A DNA stretch of 64,000 bases from Micavibrio sp964400125 (GTDB lineage Bacteria; Pseudomonadota; Alphaproteobacteria; Micavibrionales; Micavibrionaceae): assembly GCA_964400125.1 (NCBI GenBank), contig CAYNSR010000012.1:11707-75706 (forward strand), in the 5' to 3' direction. The translations under genes and the position numbers were made by a program. Positions 1 to 8,301 of the stretch are shown here, in pieces (the stretch's first letter is position 1; each line of letters starts with the position of its first letter). Under the pieces are notes generated by a model. That model was not told the DNA's origin. It saw nothing but the letters and a program-made list of their open reading frames with translations, and did not search any database.

Positions 1-75
1 GGCTTGGTATGGATTGTTGCCCGGTTGAATATGGTTGATCCCGCAGGCGATCAAATTATGTCCTATCGCGGATGA
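1..75 (+). CDS. Possible 3' end of a gene entering from the left
   Basis: Only frame 1 stays open from the first base, for 24 codons to a TGA at 73-75; the other two forward frames stop within 36 bases. The peptide ends in SYRG. It is too short to recognise and may be chance. Confidence 0.2.
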   Translation, partial: GLVWIVARLNMVDPAGDQIMSYRG

Positions 76-392
76 TAACTTATTATTTTTTCTGCAAAAA
101 AATGTTGCAACAACGTTTCAACAAACCAAGTGAAACAGTTTTCTGATTTTTGTGCCAAAATTCCACTACGCTCAGCAGAGATACGCCCGCTGGCAATTTC
201 CCCTTCTCACCGGCCCCGTCCTAAAAGCCCCTACACGCCCGCGCTGGCGCGAGGGAAACAGCATTGGCGGGTCCTTCCAGCGCGAAAACGTCCGTGGGCG
301 GGCGTTGCGCGGGACATTTCCAGCAACAGGCCAGAAAAAGGGTGGACACCTTGAAAGGGTGGACGCTTTATAGAAAATAATTTTAGGACACC
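76..392 (+). promoter_or_regulatory. Upstream region of the phage packaging operon, with palindrome and direct repeats
   Basis: I see no convincing gene in these 317 bases. A perfect 10-bp palindrome, TGTTGCAACA, lies at 103-112, followed by a related CAACGTTTCAACA stretch. Two copies of AAAGGGTGGAC (337-347 and 354-364, 17 bp apart) sit 30-55 bp before the first phage gene. Iterated sites in this position suggest an activator or repressor binding region for the operon, but no protein can be assigned. Confidence 0.35.
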
Positions 393-1019
393 ATGAACCC
401 AAAAATTCCAGGCATGGCAAGCCGCATCGAAGTATGGCCGGTGAAAAAACTGCGGCCCTATGCCCGCAATGCCCGCACCCACAGCGACGAACAAATCAGC
501 CAGATCGCCGCCAGCATCCTGTACCACGGCATGGTCAGTCCCTTGCTTGTCGATACGGAAGCCGGGATCATTGCCGGACACGGACGGCTGGAGGCTGCAA
601 AATTGATCGGCATGAAAGAGGTGCCGGTGATCGTCCTTGATCACATGACCGAGGAACAAAAACGCAGCTATATAATCGCCGACAACAAGCTGGCTGAAAA
701 TGCCGGATGGGACAAAAATATCCTGGTACAGGAACTGGAAACCCTGATTGCCGAGGGATTCGATGTTGGCATTGCCGGATTTTCGGAAGATGAGATAGCC
801 AGCCTTCTGAGCGAGATCGAAGACGAAATCAGTGATGGTTTTGACAGCGACGAAGAGGAAGAGGAGATCGAGGAAGCCGATACGATATGCGTTGTCGGAT
901 CATACAGAATTCCTATATCCCGCGAGGATTACCTGCATTGGCACGATGAAATCCGTGCAAAAGTTGGCTTTGAAAAAGACGCCATCCGCAACGAGATACG
1001 CAAGCGCCTGAAATTATGA
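393..1019 (+). CDS. ParB/Srx-fold N-terminal domain protein (phage)
   Basis: A 208-residue protein whose first ~115 residues have the ParB/sulfiredoxin-fold pattern: a basic start (PYARNARTHS), the IIAGHGRLEAAK motif and KEVPVIVLD, then SYIIADNKLAENAGWD, typical of phage ParB-like proteins. These often continue into a DNA methyltransferase; here a very acidic tail follows instead (EEEEEIEEADT). It is the first gene of a tight block: its stop overlaps the next start by 4 bp. In this family the fold binds nucleotides and may act in DNA modification or segregation; near a terminase it probably acts on phage DNA. The exact function is unknown. Confidence 0.75.
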   Translation: MNPKIPGMASRIEVWPVKKLRPYARNARTHSDEQISQIAASILYHGMVSPLLVDTEAGIIAGHGRLEAAKLIGMKEVPVIVLDHMTEEQKRSYIIADNKLAENAGWDKNILVQELETLIAEGFDVGIAGFSEDEIASLLSEIEDEISDGFDSDEEEEEIEEADTICVVGSYRIPISREDYLHWHDEIRAKVGFEKDAIRNEIRKRLKL

Positions 1020-2518
1020 TCAAGATTGTCCCCATCGATAAGGTGCGTCCCAGCGCCTATAACCCGCGCAAGTCAGACCCGGCGCGTCTGAAAATTATCG
1101 AACTGTCCCTGCGTAAGCTGGGATGGCTCCTGCCGATCTATGCCGACCAGGACGGAGAGATTTTATCAGGACACCAGCGCCATCTTGTCGCATCGCGCAT
1201 GGGGCAGAAAGAAGTCCCGGTCTACTATGTCCCGCGTATGTCGCTTGATGAACGTAAGGCCATAAACGTAGCCTTTAACCGTGGCACGAACGACATGAAT
1301 CATTCGGATGCGCCGGATACCTTGAAAGAGGCGCTTGATCGCAGCAACGTTTTTGAGATTGCATCACGACTTGCTGACAAGGATGATTTATACCCCTGCT
1401 TGAAAGCAGAACAAGTTTCCATCGAACCGTTCTTGCAGGAAAACAAGGGGCGCTGGATACCCTATACCCGCAATATTGCATACATGTTGCGGCGGCGCGG
1501 AATTGAAATGCCGGTTATCGCCACGCGCGACTACAAGGTTGTCAACGGCATCGGACGCCTGGAGCTTGCGGCGGAAAAGAAAGAAGACGCAATATCCGTT
1601 GTCTGGATTTCCGAGGATGAAGCGGCATTATCCCATGCCATGTTGAACCTTCTCAGCATGGATTTTGACCTTCATACACGCTATGCAGACCTTTTGCGTT
1701 ATAACTCTTTCCGGCGTTCGCGCCGTGTGCGCCGGTCATTGGGCTGGGGTTTCGTGTTTGCCCATTACCGGGGGAAGTCCGTCAAGGAATATGATGTTAC
1801 CAAACCAGAAAATGCAGAAGCATGGAAACGCACACATGGTTCCGTGATCCTGGATTTTGGCGCGGGCCATTTGACAGAGACAGAGATATTACGTTCCATC
1901 GGCGTTCATGTAACAGCCTTCGAACCGTTCCGCATCGGCGATAATGATAAGATCGACAAGGGGAAAAGCCTGGCCCTGACAAAGGAATTCCTGGCCGATG
2001 TTGCAAACGGCGTCCAATACACTTCGGTTTTTATTTCCTCTGTCTTGAACAGCGTCCCTTTCCGTGATGATCGGGAACATATCGCCTGCCTGTGCGCGGC
2101 ATTGTGCGGGAAAAAGACACGGCTTTATGCCGTGGCGTCGGCTCGGTCACACCAGAACTGGCGGAATATCCTGGGCCAGCATCAATTATCTGACCGCCGT
2201 GTTTCCGAGTGCGTGTTCCGTCTGGAATACGAAACGGGAATTTCCCTTGGCGATTTTCAGGCCAAGCCGAAGGTGCAGAAATATCATTCGCAAAAAGAAT
2301 TTTATGAATTGTTCAGTCCCTTTTTCGGGCGTGTGCAGATTGGGGAGAAATCAGCCAATGTGACGGCGATATGCGCTGATCCTGTGCAAATTGATCCTAT
2401 CCGGCTGGCAAAAGCTATAGAGTTTGAGTTCGACCTGCCGTATCCTGACGGAAGCCGCATGGGGCTTGTCGATGAAGCGAAAGCTGCATACGGCAAACGT
2501 TTGGGATTGAAGTTATGA
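1016..2518 (+). CDS. ParB-like domain fused to a putative methyltransferase
   Basis: A 500-residue protein starting with a ParB-like domain (residues ~1-100: RPSAYNPRKSD, EILSGHQRHLVASRMG, KEVPVYYV). A second ParB-like stretch may lie around 145-190 (MPVIATRDYKVVNGIGRLEL). The C-terminal half has a Rossmann methyltransferase signature, VILDFGAGHLTETEILRSIG followed by VTAFEPF, the usual SAM-binding loop and acidic strand end, then a strand with SSVLNSVPFRDD. It overlaps both neighbours by 4 bp and is probably translated with them. The combination suggests a phage DNA- or nucleotide-modifying enzyme; the substrate cannot be read from the sequence. Confidence 0.65.
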   Translation: MIKIVPIDKVRPSAYNPRKSDPARLKIIELSLRKLGWLLPIYADQDGEILSGHQRHLVASRMGQKEVPVYYVPRMSLDERKAINVAFNRGTNDMNHSDAPDTLKEALDRSNVFEIASRLADKDDLYPCLKAEQVSIEPFLQENKGRWIPYTRNIAYMLRRRGIEMPVIATRDYKVVNGIGRLELAAEKKEDAISVVWISEDEAALSHAMLNLLSMDFDLHTRYADLLRYNSFRRSRRVRRSLGWGFVFAHYRGKSVKEYDVTKPENAEAWKRTHGSVILDFGAGHLTETEILRSIGVHVTAFEPFRIGDNDKIDKGKSLALTKEFLADVANGVQYTSVFISSVLNSVPFRDDREHIACLCAALCGKKTRLYAVASARSHQNWRNILGQHQLSDRRVSECVFRLEYETGISLGDFQAKPKVQKYHSQKEFYELFSPFFGRVQIGEKSANVTAICADPVQIDPIRLAKAIEFEFDLPYPDGSRMGLVDEAKAAYGKRLGLKL

Positions 2519-2961
2519 TTATCCTGCTGGATTTGAATTATACGTTGGTTGAAAACAGTACGGAAAAACTGAATCCCTTCGTTCGCCAGATTGTCAATGA
2601 ACGCTATTCAAAAAAACTCGTTGCGTTTTTGAAAGATCATACCGTCCTGCTGGTGACGGCGCGTCCTGCCAAATACCAGGCCGCGACGCTGGAGAGCATC
2701 AAGGAAAAAACCGGATGGCAGCCGCATGATGTCATTTTCAATGAATGGAACCTTGCTCCGGCGCAATGCAAGGAGCGGGCTTTGAAAACCAGGATTTTTC
2801 CCGGATACGGGAATGAGGGCGGGAATTATATTGCCATTGAAAGCAATCCGCGGACACGGGCCATGTATGCCCGCTATGGCATTGCGGCTGTTAATGCCGA
2901 ATCTGCCCTGCAACACGAAACCATAGAAGATCTGGCACGGGACATCCGCGCCGCTATCTGA
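2515..2961 (+). CDS. HAD-like hydrolase-fold protein
   Basis: A 148-residue protein with HAD-like order: motif I as DLNYTLVENS at the N-terminus, motif II as LLVTARPAKY, and a late IAIESNPRTRAMYARYGI segment resembling motif IV plus the following helix. Canonical phosphatases have DxDxT in motif I; here the second Asp is Asn, so the general acid is missing and ordinary phosphatase activity is doubtful. It overlaps the ParB-methyltransferase gene by 4 bp and precedes a second methyltransferase, so it probably works in the same modification block. Confidence 0.55.
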   Translation: MIILLDLNYTLVENSTEKLNPFVRQIVNERYSKKLVAFLKDHTVLLVTARPAKYQAATLESIKEKTGWQPHDVIFNEWNLAPAQCKERALKTRIFPGYGNEGGNYIAIESNPRTRAMYARYGIAAVNAESALQHETIEDLARDIRAAI

Positions 2962-2996
2962 AAACACCCAATATCCCAGTGAAAGGAGAAACAGGT

Positions 2997-3653
2997 ATGA
3001 AGATACCTGGTGAATGGACGTTCCGTAACCATGACGTTGCAGAGTCTTTTGACCGCCATGTCCGCGAACAACTGCCCTGGTATGACCTTCTGACCGGGGC
3101 AGTTGCGCATATCGCCCGTCATTACATTCCTGCTGGTGGCTTGGTCTACGACATCGGGGCGTCAACAGGGAATATAGGACGCGCAATAGAGCCTGTCTTG
3201 GAAAGCCGGAGTGCTGAATTGATCGCCATTGAGAACAGCGCACAGATGGCCGGTTTATACGAAGGGCCGGGAATGATTTTGATTGGCGACGCCCTGGAAT
3301 GTGATTACAGGGAGTTTGATCTTGCCATTTGCTTTCTGGTTATGATGTTTTTCCCGCCGTCCACACGGCGGGAATTTGTCCGGAGACTGAAAGATAAGCT
3401 GCGGCCAGGCGGAGCTATTATCGTGGTTGATAAATGCGAAGCCGTATCGGGTTATCCAGCAACCGTCCTGTGGCGGCTGGCTTTATCCAACAAGATTGCC
3501 GCCGGTGTTGATGCTGATGAAATTGTCGCCAAGGAGTTAAGCCTTGGCGGTGTGCAAAGACCGGTTAATCCTTCGATTTTTGGCCCTGACGCTATTGAGT
3601 TTTTCCGTTTTGGTGAATTCGCCGGATGGCTGATAGAGAATAACACCCCTTAA
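2997..3653 (+). CDS. Class I SAM-dependent methyltransferase (phage)
   Basis: About 218 residues. Motif I is LVYDIGASTGNIGRAI, the acidic end of strand 2 is ELIAIENSAQM, and FDLAICFLVMMFFPP followed by LRPGGAIIVVDKCE is the usual post-motif pattern. The start is taken at ATG 2997, which has AGGAGA 7 bp upstream, rather than the in-frame GTG at 2979. It resembles phage methyltransferases often found beside terminase genes. It lies 35 bp after the HAD-like gene and 23 bp before the terminase small subunit. The target (DNA, RNA or small molecule) is unknown. Confidence 0.75.
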   Translation: MKIPGEWTFRNHDVAESFDRHVREQLPWYDLLTGAVAHIARHYIPAGGLVYDIGASTGNIGRAIEPVLESRSAELIAIENSAQMAGLYEGPGMILIGDALECDYREFDLAICFLVMMFFPPSTRREFVRRLKDKLRPGGAIIVVDKCEAVSGYPATVLWRLALSNKIAAGVDADEIVAKELSLGGVQRPVNPSIFGPDAIEFFRFGEFAGWLIENNTP

Positions 3654-3676
3654 AAATTCCAGAAAATGATCAAGAA

Positions 3677-4216
3677 ATGCGTTTGTCGATCCGGGGATAT
3701 GCCGAGCATCGCGGCTGTTCAAGGAACGCCGTCCATAAGGCACTAAAGGAAGGCCGTATTACGCGGGAAGCCGATGGGAAGATTGATCCTGTAAAGGCAG
3801 ACGCGGCATGGATCGCAAACAGTGATCCGACCCAGGTTGAAGTGCAGAATACCAGGCAAAGGCACAGCGCGAAAAAGAAATCAACGTCCTCAAGGCAGAC
3901 AGAAGAAAAAGAACCAACTTCTCCGGAAGGTGGCCCGACATATATCCAGAGCCGCGCTATCCGGGAACTTTACGTCGCCCGGCTTCGCAAGCTGGAATAT
4001 GAGGAAAAGGCAGGGAAGTTGATCCCTGTCGATAAGGTTACGGTGCGTTGGTTCAATCTGTCTCGCCAGTTGCGCGATCAGCTTTTATCAATTCCCAACC
4101 GCATTGATGCAATGGTCGCCGCCGAAAGTGACCGTTTCAAAGTCAACCAGATGATCACGGAGGAAATCGCCCGTGTGCTGGAAGAGTTTTCAAAATCCGA
4201 TCCCATGAAGTTATGA
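3677..4216 (+). CDS. Terminase small subunit (Nu1-like)
   Basis: A 179-residue protein immediately before the large terminase. Residues 1-45 form a winged-helix-like DNA-binding segment (SIRGYAEHRGCSRNAVHKALKEGRI), then a charged linker (KKKSTSSRQTEEKE) and a helical C-terminal part ending in EFSKSDPMKL. This layout matches the lambda Nu1 type, in which the N-terminal helix-turn-helix recognises cos and the C-terminus binds the large subunit. Assignment rests mainly on position and layout. Confidence 0.7.
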   Translation: MRLSIRGYAEHRGCSRNAVHKALKEGRITREADGKIDPVKADAAWIANSDPTQVEVQNTRQRHSAKKKSTSSRQTEEKEPTSPEGGPTYIQSRAIRELYVARLRKLEYEEKAGKLIPVDKVTVRWFNLSRQLRDQLLSIPNRIDAMVAAESDRFKVNQMITEEIARVLEEFSKSDPMKL

Positions 4217-4225
4217 AGTACCGGA

Positions 4226-6145
4226 ATGTCCGAGCCGCAGGAATCATCCTATACCCGCGCCTATCTGGAGGGGTTGCGGCCAGACCCGGTATTGACGGTT
4301 TCAGAATGGGCGAACAGGAATCGTTTTCTATCCGGCAAGGCGGCAGCAGAACCGGGGCCGTGGCGCACTGCCCGGACGCCGTACTTGCAAGAAATCATGG
4401 ATTGCCTTTCGCCAAGCTCTCCGGTGGAACGGGTGGTTTTGCAAAAAGGCGCACAGATCGGCGGGACGGAATGCGGCAATAACTGGATTGGCTATGTGAT
4501 CCACCATACGCCGGGGCCGATGCTGGCCGTGTTGCCTACGGTGGAAATGGCCAAGCGGAATTCCAAGCAGCGGGTTGACCCGTTGATCGAGGAAAGCCCG
4601 GAACTCAGGCGGCTGGTGAAGCCCGCCCGGTCGCGTGATTCAGGGAATACCGTTCTTGCAAAAGAATTTCCAGGCGGAGTCCTGGTCATGACCGGCGCAA
4701 ACAGCGCGGTCGGCCTGCGTTCCATGCCGGTGCGGTTCCTGTTCCTGGACGAAGTGGACGGGTATCCCGGAGACGTGGACGGCGAAGGTGATCCCGTTGC
4801 CTTGGCAGAAGCCCGGACACGGACATTTTCCCGGCGCAAGATTTTCATTGTTTCTACGCCGACGATCAAAGGTTTTTCAAGGATCGAACGCGAGTTCCAG
4901 GCCAGTGACCAGCGTTATTACATGCTGCCTTGCCCGGAATGCAGTGCGTATCAGTGGCTGAAATTCGAGCAACTAAAATGGCCGAAAGGACAACCGGAGC
5001 AGGCCCGCTATGAATGCGAACATTGCAGCCGGATGGTCGAGGAACACCACAAGACCTGGATGCTGGAAAATGGTTACTGGCATGCACACGCGGAAAGCGA
5101 CCGGAGGACGGCAGGGTTTCATATTTCATCCCTTTATTCGCCCGTAGGATGGCGCAGTTGGGCAGAAATCGCTCGCGCCTGGGTAGACGCGCAAGGGTCT
5201 GACGCCGCTATCAAGTCCTTCAAGAATACGGAACTCGGCATGACCTTCCAGGAATCAGGCGAAGCCCCTGACTGGCAACGCCTGTATGAGCGACGGGAAA
5301 GTTACCGCATTGGTATGGTGCCGCGTGGCGGCCTGTTCTTGACGGCGGGTGCCGACGTACAGAAAGACCGCATAGAAGTATCGGTCTGGGCATGGGGCCG
5401 GGAAAAGGAAAGCTGGCTTGTCGAACACCGTGTCCTGGACGGCGACACGGCGCGGCCCGATGTATGGCACAAATTAAACGCCCTGCTTTCAGAAAGTTGG
5501 GAGCATGAGGCTGGATTTGACTTGCCCTTGCGTCGGCTTGCTATCGATAGCGGTTTTGCTACGCAGGAAGTTTATGCCTGGGCGCGTCGCCAATCTCCGG
5601 CGCTAGTCATGGCGATCAAGGGCATCCAGCGCGGCGCAGCTTTGGTTGGATTGCCTTCCGCCGTGGAAGTCGCCGCCGATGGCAAAAAACTTAAACGCGG
5701 TTTGCGTGTGCGCCCGGTGGCGGGCGGTATCGCCAAGCTGGAACTGTTCAATAATTTGCGGAAGACGCCGCCAACCAAGGAAAGCGGCGAACCTTTCCCG
5801 CCCGGCTATGTCCACCTGCCGCAAGTGGATGAGGAATTCCTGAAACAGTTTTGTTCTGAGCAACTGGTGACTTCGCGCAACCGGCGTGGCTATCCAGTGC
5901 GGGAATGGCAGAAAACCCGCGAACGGAACGAGGCGCTGGATTGCTACGTCTACGCCCGCGCCGCCGCCGCTGTTGAAGGTATTGACCGTTTCGGTGAACG
6001 GCATTGGTCAGAACTGGAGCGCGGCCTTGGCATTGATCAACCTCCCCGGTTGGATGCGGAGGGGCTGGATAACGGCCTCTCCGCACCTTCTGGGAGTCCG
6101 GCACCTATGCGCCGACGCATTCGCAGTAAAGGAATCAAGTTATGA
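4226..6145 (+). CDS. Phage terminase large subunit (GpA family)
   Basis: A 639-residue protein of the lambda GpA family. Visible are an ATP-binding loop variant (LQKGAQIGGTE), a Walker B strand FLFLDEVDGYP, the coupling motif IVSTPT, a zinc-binding pair CPECSAY...CEHCSRM, and a C-terminal nuclease half with GADVQKDRIEVSVW and LAIDSGFAT. It cuts concatemeric DNA at cos and powers packaging into proheads. The length is normal for the family. It follows the small subunit and overlaps gpW by 4 bp. Confidence 0.95.
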   Translation: MSEPQESSYTRAYLEGLRPDPVLTVSEWANRNRFLSGKAAAEPGPWRTARTPYLQEIMDCLSPSSPVERVVLQKGAQIGGTECGNNWIGYVIHHTPGPMLAVLPTVEMAKRNSKQRVDPLIEESPELRRLVKPARSRDSGNTVLAKEFPGGVLVMTGANSAVGLRSMPVRFLFLDEVDGYPGDVDGEGDPVALAEARTRTFSRRKIFIVSTPTIKGFSRIEREFQASDQRYYMLPCPECSAYQWLKFEQLKWPKGQPEQARYECEHCSRMVEEHHKTWMLENGYWHAHAESDRRTAGFHISSLYSPVGWRSWAEIARAWVDAQGSDAAIKSFKNTELGMTFQESGEAPDWQRLYERRESYRIGMVPRGGLFLTAGADVQKDRIEVSVWAWGREKESWLVEHRVLDGDTARPDVWHKLNALLSESWEHEAGFDLPLRRLAIDSGFATQEVYAWARRQSPALVMAIKGIQRGAALVGLPSAVEVAADGKKLKRGLRVRPVAGGIAKLELFNNLRKTPPTKESGEPFPPGYVHLPQVDEEFLKQFCSEQLVTSRNRRGYPVREWQKTRERNEALDCYVYARAAAAVEGIDRFGERHWSELERGLGIDQPPRLDAEGLDNGLSAPSGSPAPMRRRIRSKGIKL

Positions 6146-6348
6146 GTGACTTGCAAGAAAAGCTCGACCGTGTGCGGACAGCCATCGAGGCTGTTGAGAC
6201 AGGCGGGCAAAGCGTGTCCTATGAAGGGCGCAGTGTCAGCAAGGCCGATTTGAAAACCTTGTATGAGCGTGAAGCCTACCTAGAACAGCGCCTTGCCCGG
6301 CAGCAGCGCGGGGGCGGCATCCGTACACGCGGAGGCGCACCATTATGA
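6142..6348 (+). CDS. Head-tail joining protein gpW-like
   Basis: A 68-residue protein between the large terminase and the portal, the position of lambda gpW. It is mostly helical and charged (LQEKLDRVRTAIEAVETGG, then SVSKADLKTLYEREAYLEQRL) and ends in a Gly/Arg-rich tail. gpW family members are about this size and sit in the connector. It overlaps both neighbours by 4 bp, suggesting coupled translation. Confidence 0.8.
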   Translation: MSDLQEKLDRVRTAIEAVETGGQSVSYEGRSVSKADLKTLYEREAYLEQRLARQQRGGGIRTRGGAPL

Positions 6349-7940
6349 GGCGCAGGCATATAACATTGCCGGAGCCAACGGTGCTGGACAAGGCTATCGG
6401 CTGGATCAGCCCGGAGGCAGGTGCCCGCCGCCTAAAAGCCCGTGCGGCTATGGCGCTTTATGGCGGTTACAATGCCGCCCGCAAGGATCGCCGCCAGACA
6501 AAATACTGGCAGGTTTCGGAAGGAAGCGCGAACACAGTCACATTGCCCGACCTGCCGACGCTCAGGGATCGTTCGCGGGATTTGATCCGTAACGCGCCAT
6601 TGGCAACCGGCGCATTGAACACCGTTGTCACCAACGTCGTCGGTACAGGCCTGATCGTGCAAAGCCGGATCGACCGGGATGTGCTGCATGGAATCCTGGG
6701 AGAGGATGAACAAGCGTTCGATGATTTTGAGCGGGATGCGGAACGGGAATTCCGCCTGTGGGCTGAAAACCAGAATTGCGACGCTTCCCGGACACAGACT
6801 TTCGCGGGCCTGCAAGACCTTGTGCTGCGCTCCACATTGGAATCCGGGGATGTCTTTGTCCTGAAAACATTCATCGACCGGCGCAACTGGCCGTTGGCTA
6901 CTGCCTTGCAGGTCATCGAAGCCGACCGCGTTTGCAATCCGGATATGAAGACCGACAAGCCATATCTGGCAGGCGGTGTGGAAATGGATATTTACGGTGC
7001 GCCTGTCGCCTATCATGTCCTGAAAGCCCATCCCGGTGATGCAACAGACCCGCGCAGCCGTGAAAGCATCCGTATCCCGGCTTATGGGCAGGATGGCATA
7101 CGGCAGGTTTTGCACCTGTTCACCCGCCAGCGTCCTGGCCTTGTGCGCGGTGTGCCGTATATGGCCCCGGTGATTGAGAGTTTCAAGCAGCTTGATAAAT
7201 ATACTGAGGCGGAAATCATGTCCGCCGTGATTTCCGCCATGTTCACGGTGTTTGTGAAGTCGGAAGACCCGGACGGCCTGTCATCCATGAATGAAGCGCC
7301 ATCCGGCCAGGCGCTGGGGCGTAACGATGACGAATTCAGGTTGGGGTCAGGGGCAATCCTTGACTTGATGCCTTATGAAAGCATAGAGATTGCCGATCCA
7401 AAGCGCCCGAACCAGTCATTTGATCCTTTTGTCCAGGCAATCTTGCGCCAAGTGGGGGTTGCTCTGGAAATCCCCTTTGAAATCCTGATCAAACATTTCA
7501 CGTCCTCATACAGCGCGGCGCAGGCGGCATTGGTCGAGGCATGGAAGTTTTTCCGCGCCCGCCGCCAGTGGATGGCCAGTACATTTTGCCAGCCTGCCTA
7601 TGAAGCGGTGATCACGGAGGCCGTCGCCCGTGGACGCCTGCATGCGCCGGGATTTTTCAGTGATCCGCTTATACGCGCCGCTTACCTGGATTCGGAATGG
7701 ATCGGCCCGCCGCGTGGCCAGATCGACCAGCTCAAGGAAACCAATGCCGCCAAGGAGCGCGTCAACATGGGTATTTCGACGCTGGCCGAAGAAACGGCAG
7801 CCCTGACAGGCGGAGATTGGGAACAAAAACACAAGCAACGCGCCAAGGAATACCGCCGCCGTGTTGATGATGGCCTGGAAGGTTCCGCGCCTGCGCCCGA
7901 TCCTGAAAACCAGAAATTGATCGAACAAGAAACGGACTGA
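6345..7940 (+). CDS. Phage portal protein (lambda gpB family)
   Basis: A 531-residue portal protein. It contains the N-terminal segment seen in lambda-type portals (ALYGGYNAARKDRRQTKYWQ), a block NAPLATGALNTVVTNVVGTG, the QVIEADRVCNP segment and the late KHFTSSYSAAQAALVEAWKFF block. Twelve copies form the ring at the prohead vertex through which DNA passes. It follows gpW by a 4-bp overlap and precedes the capsid block, the usual order. Confidence 0.93.
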   Translation: MRRRHITLPEPTVLDKAIGWISPEAGARRLKARAAMALYGGYNAARKDRRQTKYWQVSEGSANTVTLPDLPTLRDRSRDLIRNAPLATGALNTVVTNVVGTGLIVQSRIDRDVLHGILGEDEQAFDDFERDAEREFRLWAENQNCDASRTQTFAGLQDLVLRSTLESGDVFVLKTFIDRRNWPLATALQVIEADRVCNPDMKTDKPYLAGGVEMDIYGAPVAYHVLKAHPGDATDPRSRESIRIPAYGQDGIRQVLHLFTRQRPGLVRGVPYMAPVIESFKQLDKYTEAEIMSAVISAMFTVFVKSEDPDGLSSMNEAPSGQALGRNDDEFRLGSGAILDLMPYESIEIADPKRPNQSFDPFVQAILRQVGVALEIPFEILIKHFTSSYSAAQAALVEAWKFFRARRQWMASTFCQPAYEAVITEAVARGRLHAPGFFSDPLIRAAYLDSEWIGPPRGQIDQLKETNAAKERVNMGISTLAEETAALTGGDWEQKHKQRAKEYRRRVDDGLEGSAPAPDPENQKLIEQETD

Positions 7941-7962
7941 CTTTCACAAAAAGGAGATTTTT

Positions 7963-8301
7963 ATGACTGAGCGCGTGAAGAGCGCATTCAGCGGGGATCA
8001 GCATATCCCCGTGCCAGCGCCGCAATGGAATTATGCCGACGGGCAGGAAATAGAATTCAGTGGCACGGCGGCGCTGTCCGGAACAGTGGATGCGCCATTA
8101 GTGCGCCTGGTCGCCACGGAGGATTGCTACTACACCGTCGGTGAAAACCCGGAAGCCAGCGACGGTGCAGGAAGCGTTTTCCTGTCAGCGGGGATTAATT
8201 GGGCGGAAACGATTACGCCGGGACATAAGGTTTCGGTGATTTCCGATGGTACGGACGGCTCCCTGTTCATCATCCCGGCTGCGACGGAAGGGGGTGCATG
8301 A
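7963..8301 (+). CDS. Small phage head-region protein, function unknown
   Basis: A 112-residue protein between the portal and the capsid protease, with AAGGAGA upstream of its ATG. The sequence is beta-rich (LVRLVATEDCYYTVGENP, then HKVSVISDGTDGSLFIIP) and resembles small phage beta-sandwich proteins that modify a particle surface, but I cannot name a family. Its stop overlaps the protease start. Confidence 0.6.
   Translation: MTERVKSAFSGDQHIPVPAPQWNYADGQEIEFSGTAALSGTVDAPLVRLVATEDCYYTVGENPEASDGAGSVFLSAGINWAETITPGHKVSVISDGTDGSLFIIPAATEGGA

Noticed and set aside
231..659. Minus-strand open frame over the first ParB-like gene
   Set aside because: It overlaps a well-supported plus-strand gene, has no family pattern and no ribosome binding site.
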